Below are positions 42,907 to 51,146 of a DNA stretch of 64,000 nt, piece after piece. Within the stretch, counting starts at the first letter, position 1. Every line of letters starts with the position of its first letter. Source of the DNA: Accumulibacter sp. (GTDB lineage: Bacteria > Pseudomonadota > Gammaproteobacteria > Burkholderiales > Rhodocyclaceae); assembly GCA_024235715.1 (NCBI GenBank), contig JACKLW010000007.1, positions 186,001 to 250,000 on the forward strand, read 5' to 3'. The notes under the pieces are model-generated. The model saw only the letters and a program-made list of their open reading frames with translations, was not told the DNA's origin and did no database searches. Position numbers and translations under genes: made by a program.

Positions 42907-44219
42907 ACAGCGTCGTCTCCGCTCCGCCAGGGCCGGTCCGCTGGAAGCACAGCGTGGCCTGGCTGGTGCTGCTGGCACCGCTGTTCTTCCTGAGCTACGG
43001 CTGGAGCAACCAGCTGGCGGCCAGCCGCGGGGTGAGCGGGAGCATCGTGTTCGGCTGGGAGCGGGCGATCCCCTTCCTGCCATGGACCATCGTCCCCTAC
43101 TGGTCCATCGACCTCATGTACGGCCTGTCCTTTCTCGCCTGTCGCACGCCGCGCGAAGTCAATCACCACGGCCTGCGCCTGCTCACCGCGCAACTCATTT
43201 CGGTGACCTGCTTCGTGCTCTTCCCTTTGCGTTTTTCGGGCGAGAAGCCGGCCGCCGGGGGCGTGTTCGGCGTGTTTTTCGATGCGCTCGCCGGCTTCGA
43301 TCTGCCCTACAACCAGGCGCCGTCGCTGCACATCAGCCTGCTGGTGATCATCCGGTGGGTGCTGGTGCGCCGCGCCTCGCCCGGCCGCCGCATCGTCTGG
43401 AATGCGTGGGCGGTGCTGGTGGCGGCCTCGGTGCTGACGACCTGGCAACACCATTTTTTTGATATCCCTACCGGTGTGCTGGCGGGGCTGCTGTGCCTGT
43501 GGCTGTGGCCCGATCGCGGCACCCCACCGCTGTTGCGTGCCAACAGCGAGGCCACGCGACCGCGCCTCGCCCTGGGGTATCTTGCCGGCGCCCTGGTCTG
43601 CCTGCTGCTAGCGGTGCAGGGCGGCTGGGCGGTGTTCGCTGCGTGGCCGGCGGTGGCACTCGCGCTGGTGGCGGTCAACTACGCCTGGGCCGGCGTCGGC
43701 GGCTTTCAGAAGCACGATGGCCGCCAGAGTGTCGCGGTGCGCTGGCTGACGGTGCCCTACCGGCTGGGGGCATGGATCAACAGCCGCTTGTGGACGCGCC
43801 GAAAACCCGCACCCGATCAGATCGCCGACACGGTCTGGCTGGGCCGCCTGCCGACCCCTGCCGAACTGGCCCGGCATCGCTTCGATGCCGTCGTTGATGT
43901 CACCGCCGAATTCGACGCACCGCGCGGGGTGGCCCGATCGCACAGCGTGCCAATGCTCGATCTGGTCGTCCCGCCACTGGCGACCTTGCGTCATGCCGCC
44001 TCGATGCTCGATGCCGCCGTCGCGCGAGGCGGCCGGGTCCTGGTTTGCTGCGCGCTGGGCTACACGCGCAGCGCGCTCACCGTCGCCGCATGGCTGCTGC
44101 AGAGCGGCCGTTGCGATTCAGTCGAAGCGGCGATCGCCCGGATCAGGGCCGCGCGGTCACAGGTCGTCTTTTCCGAGGCGCACATCGCTCTGCTCAAGGG
44201 TTTGCGCGATGCGCACTGA
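42903..44219 (+). CDS. ynbD: YnbD-like PAP2 / dual-specificity phosphatase protein
   Basis: A 438-residue membrane protein. Residues 1-~290 contain about eight helices with a PAP2-type lipid phosphatase core (APSLHISLL, then HHFFDIPTG with the His and Asp). Residues ~300-438 are a cytosolic dual-specificity phosphatase domain whose P-loop is VCCALGYTRSA: the catalytic Cys, Gly and Arg are present, but Cys replaces the usual preceding His. It could remove phosphate from a phosphatidyl-alcohol-phosphate intermediate. Coupled to the previous gene by ATGA and to the next by an 11-base overlap. Confidence 0.85.
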   Translation: MNSVVSAPPGPVRWKHSVAWLVLLAPLFFLSYGWSNQLAASRGVSGSIVFGWERAIPFLPWTIVPYWSIDLMYGLSFLACRTPREVNHHGLRLLTAQLISVTCFVLFPLRFSGEKPAAGGVFGVFFDALAGFDLPYNQAPSLHISLLVIIRWVLVRRASPGRRIVWNAWAVLVAASVLTTWQHHFFDIPTGVLAGLLCLWLWPDRGTPPLLRANSEATRPRLALGYLAGALVCLLLAVQGGWAVFAAWPAVALALVAVNYAWAGVGGFQKHDGRQSVAVRWLTVPYRLGAWINSRLWTRRKPAPDQIADTVWLGRLPTPAELARHRFDAVVDVTAEFDAPRGVARSHSVPMLDLVVPPLATLRHAASMLDAAVARGGRVLVCCALGYTRSALTVAAWLLQSGRCDSVEAAIARIRAARSQVVFSEAHIALLKGLRDAH

Positions 44220-44652
44220 CGATGACGTCACGCCGCGCCTGGCGGCCGATGCTGCCGTCACCGCCGGTCTGCTCGACAGCGGCCGGCCACTCGCCTGGGC
44301 GAGCGGCATGATGCTGTTGGTGACGGCCGTCGTCTGGCTGAAGGGGCACCCGGTACATTTGCCGGCGCTCGTCGGCACGGTCGTGATGGCATCCTTGCAG
44401 GGGTTTCTTGCACAGCGCGTGCGTTTCGACGCCGGGATCTTTCGCCTCTGGGCATCGCGCTGGCATCATCCGCTTGCACCGGCTGCCGATCTGGCAGCAT
44501 TCGATGTGCGTGTGGGTCGTCAGACGCCGCCGGCCGCTTCCGTCGAGGCGGATCTCGCCGAACGGCGACGCGGTGCCATCCGGTTGCTGATGTGGCAGGC
44601 TGCCTGCGCTACCCTGCAACTTGGCCTAACCGTCATTGCCCTTTGGCCCTGA
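44209..44652 (+). CDS. Small membrane protein of the ynb-like operon
   Basis: A 147-residue protein with three hydrophobic helices (LAWASGMMLLVTAVVWL, LPALVGTVVMASLQGFLA and a C-terminal ATLQLGLTVIALWP). The loop between helices 2 and 3 is soluble and basic/acidic mixed (~60 residues). I recognise no family. It overlaps ynbD by 11 bases and is 26 bases from the acyltransferase, so it belongs to the operon. E. coli ynbABCD has no counterpart. A scaffold or lipid-handling role is speculation. Confidence 0.75.
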   Translation: MRTDDDVTPRLAADAAVTAGLLDSGRPLAWASGMMLLVTAVVWLKGHPVHLPALVGTVVMASLQGFLAQRVRFDAGIFRLWASRWHHPLAPAADLAAFDVRVGRQTPPAASVEADLAERRRGAIRLLMWQAACATLQLGLTVIALWP

Positions 44653-44678
44653 CTGCCATTTCTACAAAGCGACGAGCC

Positions 44679-45299
44679 ATGATCGAAAGACTGTTTGGCC
44701 TGCTGTTGTGCAACTTCGCCAAGCTGCTCACCGGCGTGCGCCCCCTGTGGCAGGACTGCGAGCCTGTAGCGACGCTGCGCGTGTATTTTGCCAACCACCG
44801 CAGCCATGGCGATTTCGTCTTGATCTGGGCGGCGTTGCCGGCCGAGTTGCGCGCTCAGACGCGCCCGGTCGCCGGGGCGGACTACTGGCTCGGCAGCCGC
44901 TTCAAGAGCTGGCTGATCAACGAGGTCTTCCACGCCGTGCTGGTCGATCGCCGGCCCGGGCGAGACGGTCCTGATCCGGTCACGCAGATGGCCGCTGCGC
45001 TGGATGCCGGCAGTTCCCTGATCCTGTTCCCCGAGGGTACGCGCAATCTCGGCGAGGCGCTGCTGCCCTTCAAGAGCGGCATCTTCCATCTCGCCCGGGC
45101 GATGCCGCGGGCGGAGTTTGTGCCGGTGTGGATCGAGAACCTCGGCCGGGTGATGCCCAAGGGTGCGATAGTGCCGGTGCCGCTTCTCTGCACGCTGACC
45201 TTTGGCGCACCCCTGACGCTGAGCTCGGGCGAAACCAAGGCCGAATTCCTTGAACGCGCCCGCGCCGCGCTACTCGACCTCGCCCCGCCGGCGCACTGA
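44679..45299 (+). CDS. PlsC-like 1-acylglycerol-3-phosphate acyltransferase
   Basis: A 206-residue acyltransferase with the family blocks in order: NHRSHGD (HX4D catalytic motif), GSRFKSWLINEVFHAVLVDR, and FPEGTRN (glycerophosphate binding). It attaches a second acyl chain to lysophosphatidate-type acceptors at the inner membrane. No other glycerolipid acyltransferase gene is nearby, so this is a dedicated operon member rather than housekeeping PlsC (inference). The ATG at 44679 begins the amphipathic helix; the RBS is weak. It is 13 bases from the CdsA-like gene. Confidence 0.87.
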   Translation: MIERLFGLLLCNFAKLLTGVRPLWQDCEPVATLRVYFANHRSHGDFVLIWAALPAELRAQTRPVAGADYWLGSRFKSWLINEVFHAVLVDRRPGRDGPDPVTQMAAALDAGSSLILFPEGTRNLGEALLPFKSGIFHLARAMPRAEFVPVWIENLGRVMPKGAIVPVPLLCTLTFGAPLTLSSGETKAEFLERARAALLDLAPPAH

Positions 45300-45312
45300 C
45301 CCAGGACCCGCG

Positions 45313-46254
45313 ATGAGCCCCGATCACACCCTGTTCAACGTGTTTGCTGCGGTTTTCGCCGCGCTGGCGGTTGCCAGCGGCATTGCTGCCATACTCAAGT
45401 GGCGGCTGGCGCCGGGCGCCTCGGCTGCCGTCATCGACAACCTCAACGCCCGCATCAACGCCTGGTGGTGGATGGTGGGCGTGCTGGCGGTGGCGTTCTG
45501 GATCGGCGAGGGCGGCATCATCGTTCTGTTCGGGCTCATCTCGTTCCAGGCGCTGCGCGAGTTCATCTCGCTCACCCATACCCGGCGCGGCGACCACCAC
45601 GCGCTGATGTGGTGTTTCTTCTTCTTCCTGCCCGCCCAGTACGTGCTCATCGCCAGCCACTGGTATGGACTGTTCAGCATCCTGATCCCGGTGTACGCCT
45701 TCCTGCTGCTGCCGATCTCGGCCACCTTGTGCAGCGACGCCGAGCGCTTTCTCGAGCGTGCCGCCAAGGTGCAATGGGGGCTGATGATCTGCGTGTATTG
45801 CCTCTCGCACGTGCCGGCGCTGCTGACGCTGGTGATTCCCGGCTTCGAAGGCCGTAACGCGCAGTTGATCGTCTTCCTGGTGCTCACGGTGCAGTCGAGC
45901 GACGTGTTTCAGTACGTGTGGGGCAAGCTCTTTGGCAAGCGCAAGCTGGCGCCGGCGATCTCGCCGTCGAAGACGCTCGAAGGGCTGGTCGGCGGCGTGC
46001 TTACCTCGACCGTCCTCGGCGCCGCCCTGTACTGGCTGACGCCTTTCGACGTGTGGCAGGCGGCGTTGGTGGCGCTGACCATCAACATAGTCGGCTTCTT
46101 CGGCGGCTTCGTGCTCTCGGCCATCAAGCGCGACCGCGGTGTGAAGGACTGGGGTACGCTCATCGAAGGGCATGGCGGCATGCTCGACCGTGTCGACTCG
46201 ATCAGTTTTTCGGCGCCGATCTTCTTTCACATCCTGCGCTACTGGTGGGCGTGA
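45313..46254 (+). CDS. ynbB: YnbB-like phosphatidate cytidylyltransferase
   Basis: A 313-residue CdsA-family membrane enzyme with about eight helices. The CDP-diacylglycerol synthase signature near the C-terminus is complete (SAIKRDRGVKDWGTLIEGHG then GMLDRVDS). PAISPSKTLEGLVGG is also conserved. It makes CDP-diacylglycerol from phosphatidate and CTP, the donor used by the YnbA-like enzyme. The gene order differs from E. coli, where ynbB is second; here it closes the operon. No clear terminator follows. Confidence 0.87.
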   Translation: MSPDHTLFNVFAAVFAALAVASGIAAILKWRLAPGASAAVIDNLNARINAWWWMVGVLAVAFWIGEGGIIVLFGLISFQALREFISLTHTRRGDHHALMWCFFFFLPAQYVLIASHWYGLFSILIPVYAFLLLPISATLCSDAERFLERAAKVQWGLMICVYCLSHVPALLTLVIPGFEGRNAQLIVFLVLTVQSSDVFQYVWGKLFGKRKLAPAISPSKTLEGLVGGVLTSTVLGAALYWLTPFDVWQAALVALTINIVGFFGGFVLSAIKRDRGVKDWGTLIEGHGGMLDRVDSISFSAPIFFHILRYWWA

Positions 46255-46710
46255 TCGGCGCGACACATGCGGCGAACAGACGTCCGCGGAGGCAGGCCGT
46301 GCACGCGACATTACCTAGCATCGCACTACCCGTCGGGCATCGACTCATGATCTCGCAGATCTCGGGGTCAGGTCGTCCCTTTCGACTTTGCTACGGCGAA
46401 TCGAGTTGGGATCGAGGCGTACGAGGAACTGAAGCAGCATCGTGCCTGCCGCCTGAGAAACGGTGTTCAGCCTTGCTGACCGGGGTCGGCGAATGGGTGA
46501 GCCCGCCGACTGCGCTCTGACCCGTCGCCATTGCCGCGGCGCTCCTGATCCCTGCTTCCAGCTTGGGCTTGTCGTCTTCACTCCAGCCGCCCGGCCTTTT
46601 TCGGGTTAGTGAAGCAAAGCGACCACACGGCCTGAACTGCCATTCGTATGCCTGTCAAGTCTTCAAGCGCTCGACCATCACCCAGCCGCCTTCGCTGGTG
46701 ACTTCTGAAC
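46255..46710. other. Intergenic region between ynbB and the P-type ATPase
   Basis: About 455 bases. On the minus strand an open stretch begins EDDKPKLEAGIRSAAAMATG but has no RBS and matches nothing I recognise; it may be a fragment of mobile DNA. The rest appears non-coding. Confidence 0.4.
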
Positions 46711-46740
46711 TTTTTGTCTATAATTTGTCCTAGACAAAAA
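46711..46740. promoter_or_regulatory. Large palindrome with -10 box upstream of the P-type ATPase
   Basis: TTTTTGTCTA (46711-46720) and TAGACAAAAA (46731-46740) form a perfect 10-bp inverted repeat. TATAAT, a consensus -10 box, lies inside (46719-46724). The segment TTGTCCTAGACAA (46725-46737) is the exact reverse complement of the palindrome at 63271-63283. An operator overlapping a promoter is the simplest reading. Confidence 0.6.
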
Positions 46741-46845
46741 TACAGCGTCTTGATTCCAATCGTGGGCGCATCGATATGCGTCGCTGCCGTTCCAGAAGGC
46801 AACTCGTACATGCGACCGAAAAACAACCGTACAGGAGCACAGACC

Positions 46846-49575
46846 GTGCAAGACCTCTTGGAAAAACACTGGCACCATCTGCCGGCAAGCGAGGTGTTGG
46901 ACCTGCTCGACACCCGCGGCGAAGGCGGGCTCGACCGGTTCGAAGTCGCCCGGCGCCAGGAACGATTCGGTGCCAACGCCCTGACTCCGGCCACGGGCAA
47001 GAGTCCTCTGCAGCGCTTTCTCCAACAGTTCAACCAGGCGCTGGTGTACATCCTGGTGGCTGCAATCGTGGTCAAGCTGGCGCTGGGCGGCTACGTCGAT
47101 GCGGCTGTTATTTTCGCCGTCGTCCTGCTCAACGCCGTTCTTGGCTTCGCCCAGGAAAACAAGGCCCTGAACGCCCTTGCGGCGCTTTCGCGGGCGCTGA
47201 CCACCGAGGCAACGGTACTGCGCGCCGGGAACAAACAGCGGATCGACGCTCGTGACCTTGTGCCGGGCGATCTGGTCGTGCTGGTTTCCGGTGACAAGGT
47301 TCCGGCAGACCTGCGCCTGCTGCAGGTCCGCGACCTGCAGGTCGACGAGTCGGCCCTGACCGGCGAATCGGTTCCGGTCGCCAAACAGGCCGGCGAACTG
47401 GCGCACGATGCGGCGCTCGCCGATCGCCGCAACATGGCCTACACCTCGACGTTGGTTACCTATGGCACGGCGACCGGAGTGGTCACCGCCATCGGTGACG
47501 GCACCGAGATCGGCAACATCTCGGGTCTGATCGCCAGCACGCAGCAGCTCGACACACCACTGACGCGACAGGTCGGGCGCTTCAGCCATTATCTGCTGTA
47601 CCTCATCCTGGCCCTGGCAGCCATGACCTTCGTTGTCGGACTCTTGCATGGCGAATCCTGGGTGGCGATGTTCATGGCGGCGGTCGCACTGGCGGTGGCG
47701 ATGATCCCAGAGGGCCTGCCGGCGGTGCTCACCATCACTCTGGCCATCGGCGTCGGGCGCATGGCGCAGCGTCACGCGATCATCCGCCGCCTGCCGGCAG
47801 TCGAGACACTGGGCAGCACGACCGTGATCTGTTCGGACAAGACCGGCACGCTGACACGCAACGAGATGACCGTGCAGAAGCTGTCGGCGGGGGGCGCACA
47901 CTTCGACCTGACCGGCGTCGGTTACGGCCCGGAAGGCAGCCTGCAGCAGCAGGGGCTGGCTGTCGACGCCGGCAATCATCCCGCGCTGCTGGCGCTGCTG
48001 CGCGCCGGCCTGCTCTGTAACGATTCGCTGCTGCGCGAAAAGGATGGCAACTGGCAGGTCGAGGGCGACCCCACCGAGGGTGCGCTGCTGGTAGCGGCGC
48101 GCAAGGCCGGTCTGGATGCACGGGAGGCCCTGGCCGGCGCGCCGCGCCTCGATGCGGTGCCTTTCGAATCGCAGCATCAGTACATGGCAAGCCTGCACGC
48201 CGGCGAGACGCGAATGATCTACCTGAAGGGCTCGGTGGAGAGCGTGCTGGCGCGCTGCAGCGGCACGCTCGATGCCGGAGCGCAGACGGTGCCGCTCGAG
48301 CCCGAGGTGGTCCTCGCACAGGTGGACGCAATGGCCGCCGCAGGGCTGCGCGTACTCGCTTTCGCCCAGCGTCCCGCGAGCAACGATCAGGAGACCCTCG
48401 GCCATCAGGATCTGGCCGAGGAAATGATCTTCGTCGGCCTGCAGGGAATGATCGACCCGCCACGCGAGGAAGCGATCAGGGCGGTCTCGGCGTGTCGCGA
48501 CGCCGGCATTCGCGTAAAGATGATCACCGGCGATCATGCGGTCACCGCCGCCGCCATCGCCGGCCAGATCGGCCTCGATCAGCGTGCCGGTCCGGGCGCC
48601 GCGCCGGCGGCACTGACCGGTACGCAGCTGGCAACGCTTTCCGACAGCGAATTGACGGCCGCGGTGAACGATACGGCCGTATTTGCACGGGTCACCCCCG
48701 AGCAGAAGCTGCGCCTCGTGCAGGCGCTGCAGGCGCGCGGCGAGGTGGTGGCGATGACCGGCGACGGGGTGAATGACGCACCCGCGCTGCGTCGGGCAGA
48801 CATCGGCGTGGCGATGGGAGTAACCGGCACCGAGGTGGCCAAGGAAGCCGCAGACATGGTGCTCACCGACGACAACTTCGCCACCATCGCCGCCGCCGTC
48901 GAAGAGGGGCGAGCGGTCTTCGACAATCTCACCAAGTTCATCACCTGGATCCTGGCGACCAACGCTGGCCAGGGACTGGTGATCATCGTCGCGATCCTGC
49001 TCGCCCAACCGCTGCCGGTCCTGCCCGTACAGGCGCTGTGGATCAACATGACCACTGCGGTGTTGCTCGGGCTGGCGCTGGCCTTCGAACCGAAGGAGCC
49101 GAATCTGATGAACCGTCCGCCACGCGCTCCCGGGTCGCCGATCCTGAACGGCGAACTGGCGCTGCGTATCGCCCTGGTCGGCGTGATGCTCCTGATCGGC
49201 GCCTTCGGGCTGTTCGAGTGGGCCCTGCTGCGCGGCGCGAGTGAAGATCAGGCGCGCACCATCGCGGTCAACGTGTTTGCGGTCGGGCAGTCCTTCTACC
49301 TGCTCAACTGCCGCTCGCTGCGCTGGTCGATGCTGCATCTCGGCCTGCTGAGCAACCCGTGGATCTGGGCCGGCATCAGCACCATGATGCTCGCCCAGCT
49401 CGCATTCACCTACCTGCCACTGTTCAACCGGCTGTTCCAGACTGCACCGATTGCTGCCTTCGACTGGTTGCCGATCATTGCTGTCGGACTGACGATCTAT
49501 CTGGCGATGGAACTGGAGAAGGCTTACCGGCGCCGGAGCAACGTTCTGTCGCGGTTGACGGGAGCGGTGCGATGA
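46846..49575 (+). CDS. P-type cation-transporting ATPase (type II, Ca2+/Mg2+-ATPase-like)
   Basis: A 909-residue P2-type ATPase. The order is an N-terminal cation-ATPase domain (WHHLPASEVLDLLD), actuator TGES loop (ALTGESVPVAKQ), PEGLPA in M4, phosphorylation site DKTGTLT (Asp331), the hinge TGDGVNDAPAL, and ten membrane helices in total. The PEGLPA motif and C-terminal helices fit Ca2+ or Na+/Ca2+ exporters more than heavy-metal pumps; ion specificity is not certain. The GTG at 46846 is preferred because AGGAG precedes it and it matches the family N-terminus; ATG codons upstream (46810) are alternatives. Its stop overlaps a possible start of the SOUL gene. Confidence 0.88.
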   Translation: MQDLLEKHWHHLPASEVLDLLDTRGEGGLDRFEVARRQERFGANALTPATGKSPLQRFLQQFNQALVYILVAAIVVKLALGGYVDAAVIFAVVLLNAVLGFAQENKALNALAALSRALTTEATVLRAGNKQRIDARDLVPGDLVVLVSGDKVPADLRLLQVRDLQVDESALTGESVPVAKQAGELAHDAALADRRNMAYTSTLVTYGTATGVVTAIGDGTEIGNISGLIASTQQLDTPLTRQVGRFSHYLLYLILALAAMTFVVGLLHGESWVAMFMAAVALAVAMIPEGLPAVLTITLAIGVGRMAQRHAIIRRLPAVETLGSTTVICSDKTGTLTRNEMTVQKLSAGGAHFDLTGVGYGPEGSLQQQGLAVDAGNHPALLALLRAGLLCNDSLLREKDGNWQVEGDPTEGALLVAARKAGLDAREALAGAPRLDAVPFESQHQYMASLHAGETRMIYLKGSVESVLARCSGTLDAGAQTVPLEPEVVLAQVDAMAAAGLRVLAFAQRPASNDQETLGHQDLAEEMIFVGLQGMIDPPREEAIRAVSACRDAGIRVKMITGDHAVTAAAIAGQIGLDQRAGPGAAPAALTGTQLATLSDSELTAAVNDTAVFARVTPEQKLRLVQALQARGEVVAMTGDGVNDAPALRRADIGVAMGVTGTEVAKEAADMVLTDDNFATIAAAVEEGRAVFDNLTKFITWILATNAGQGLVIIVAILLAQPLPVLPVQALWINMTTAVLLGLALAFEPKEPNLMNRPPRAPGSPILNGELALRIALVGVMLLIGAFGLFEWALLRGASEDQARTIAVNVFAVGQSFYLLNCRSLRWSMLHLGLLSNPWIWAGISTMMLAQLAFTYLPLFNRLFQTAPIAAFDWLPIIAVGLTIYLAMELEKAYRRRSNVLSRLTGAVR

Positions 49576-49664
49576 GCTGCCCGGCGGACCTGCCCTCAAT
49601 CACCACGGGTGTATCCGGGGCAGCCGCTCGCTGCCCGGTCGCAACCCCCACTGGACCGACGCCC

Positions 49665-50270
49665 ATGCGCAAGTTCCTTCTTTCCCTGGCCATTGCAGCA
49701 GCACCAGGCCTGTCGAGCGCTATCGAAGAACCCTTCTATGAAGTCGAGCGAAGGATCGGCGAAGTCGAGGTCCGGCGCTACGCGCCCTACGTCGTGGCCG
49801 AGGTGATCATCAACGCGCCGGCCGAGGACGCAGGCGGTGAAGCGTTCCCGATCCTTGCCGGCTACATCTTCGGCAAGAACAAGGGCTCGACGAAATTCGC
49901 CATGACCGCACCGGTGACCCAGGCGCCTGCGCCAGCGCGACTCGAGATGACCTCGCCGGTGACCCAGGCCGCCACCCCGGGTGGCTATCGCGTGCAGTTC
50001 GTGTTGCCCCGCGACGTGACACTCGATCTGGCGCCCGAACCGGACGACGCGCGGATAAAACTGCGTGCAGTGCCGGCAAGCACCGTCGCGGTAATCCGCT
50101 ACTCCGGGTTCTGGACCCAGGCCAATTACGATCAGCACCTCGCCGAACTCGAAACCGCCTTGCGTAAAGCAGACGTGGGCTGGCTCGGAGAGCCGGTCCT
50201 GGCACGCTACAACCCTCCATTCACGCCGTGGTTCCTGCGTCGCAATGAGATCTGGCTGCAGCTCCAGTGA
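49665..50270 (+). CDS. SOUL family heme-binding protein, exported
   Basis: A 201-residue SOUL/HBP-fold protein: a signal peptide (FLLSLAIAAAPGLSSA), EEPFYEVERRIGEVEVRRYA, then MTAPVTQ and MTSPVTQ repeats, and a C-terminal FLRRNEIWLQL characteristic of bacterial SOUL proteins. The family binds heme or other hydrophobic ligands. ATG 49665 was chosen because it begins the signal peptide. An in-frame ATG at 49572 overlaps the ATPase stop (ATGA) and would add 31 residues before it, so translational coupling with a cytosolic form cannot be excluded. Confidence 0.85.
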   Translation: MRKFLLSLAIAAAPGLSSAIEEPFYEVERRIGEVEVRRYAPYVVAEVIINAPAEDAGGEAFPILAGYIFGKNKGSTKFAMTAPVTQAPAPARLEMTSPVTQAATPGGYRVQFVLPRDVTLDLAPEPDDARIKLRAVPASTVAVIRYSGFWTQANYDQHLAELETALRKADVGWLGEPVLARYNPPFTPWFLRRNEIWLQLQ

Positions 50271-50455
50271 GCGGTGTCTCGATGGCCTGGCCTTCATGTC
50301 CATTTTGCCGCAGTGCCTGCCGGCCAGTGAGTCAGCAGCAAAAGGCCGCCGTGGCGGGCACCGCCGTCGTGCGCTTCGGAACTTTGTTCTGGCCGGAGGG
50401 GTCTTTGGCGTGCTCAGAAAAAACTCTTATTACCGTTCCAACAAGGAGAAAAGAA

Positions 50456-50926
50456 ATGCGGAATTATCCCGTCGATAGTAAGGAAGCCATGGCACGGATC
50501 GTCGCCCTCGCGCTGCTCGCCGACGGCGCGCTCGACCACAGCGAAGTCGCGGCACTCGAAAAGCACGAACTTCGCGAGAATCTGGGCCTTTCCGCCGAGA
50601 CCCTTGAGCGAGTCATACATGAATTCTGCAATGACATGATGCAAACTGCCCGCGCGCCGAATATCGGACAGATCGAGCTCGACGTGCAATTGGTTGATCA
50701 CCTGCTGGATGACATTCAGTCGCCTGAACTGCAAAAAAAGGCCTTGACCGCGATTGTGGACATCGTCAATGCGGACGGCAGCCTCAACCCCGGAGAAGCC
50801 ATTCTGATATCGCAGGCCATGAGCCGCTGGGGGCTTGAACTGCAGCGGGTGACACACATCGAGGTGCGTGAGGCGCAGCACCTGTCGCCGATCGTTCCAG
50901 CGCAGCCGCAGGTGGCTGACGCCTGA
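50456..50926 (+). CDS. TerB-like protein
   Basis: A 156-residue all-helical protein resembling the TerB/DjlA N-terminal fold, with two acidic helix caps (ADGALDHSEVAAL and ADGSLNPGEAIL) that are the usual TerB metal-binding-like motifs. Other ter genes (terZACDE) are absent. It has its own strong RBS (AAGGAG) and a 185-base leader after the SOUL gene. Function is unknown; members of this fold often associate with membrane stress or phage resistance. Confidence 0.7.
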   Translation: MRNYPVDSKEAMARIVALALLADGALDHSEVAALEKHELRENLGLSAETLERVIHEFCNDMMQTARAPNIGQIELDVQLVDHLLDDIQSPELQKKALTAIVDIVNADGSLNPGEAILISQAMSRWGLELQRVTHIEVREAQHLSPIVPAQPQVADA

Positions 50927-51050
50927 TTGACTGAACGTCCAAATGGGCAGGAAGGAGGCCAGTCACGGCTTCAATCAGGCGCTCTCTGGCAGGGGGCCGG
51001 TGTGCTGGTAGGGAACCGCCTTCGAAGCCGTGCCCTGACCGTCGGGCAGA

Positions 51051-51082
51051 GCATACCGGTGCTTTTGCAGACACCGGTATGC
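51051..51082. promoter_or_regulatory. Perfect hairpin in the nqr leader
   Basis: GCATACCGGTG (51051-51061) and CACCGGTATGC (51072-51082) form an 11-bp perfect stem with a 10-base loop. It lies 64 bases before nqrA. No T-run follows, so it is not a simple terminator. A second complementary pair (CACGGCTTC 50964-50972, GAAGCCGTG 51024-51032) encloses the preceding region. An operator or structured 5' leader is possible. Confidence 0.5.
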
Positions 51083-51146
51083 TCGAGCAGTCGCAGCGGT
51101 GACGATGTTGCTTCGCCCGGCTCGCCGCTGCGGCAGGGATAGAACC

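Noticed and set aside
46678-49599. Very long open frame on the minus strand opposite the P-type ATPase
   Set aside because: Mirror effect of GC-rich codon use. The sequence is His/Gln/Arg-rich, matches no family, and the plus strand has all P-type ATPase motifs. Similar antisense frames oppose treS, acnB, ynbC, nqrA-B and nqrD-F.
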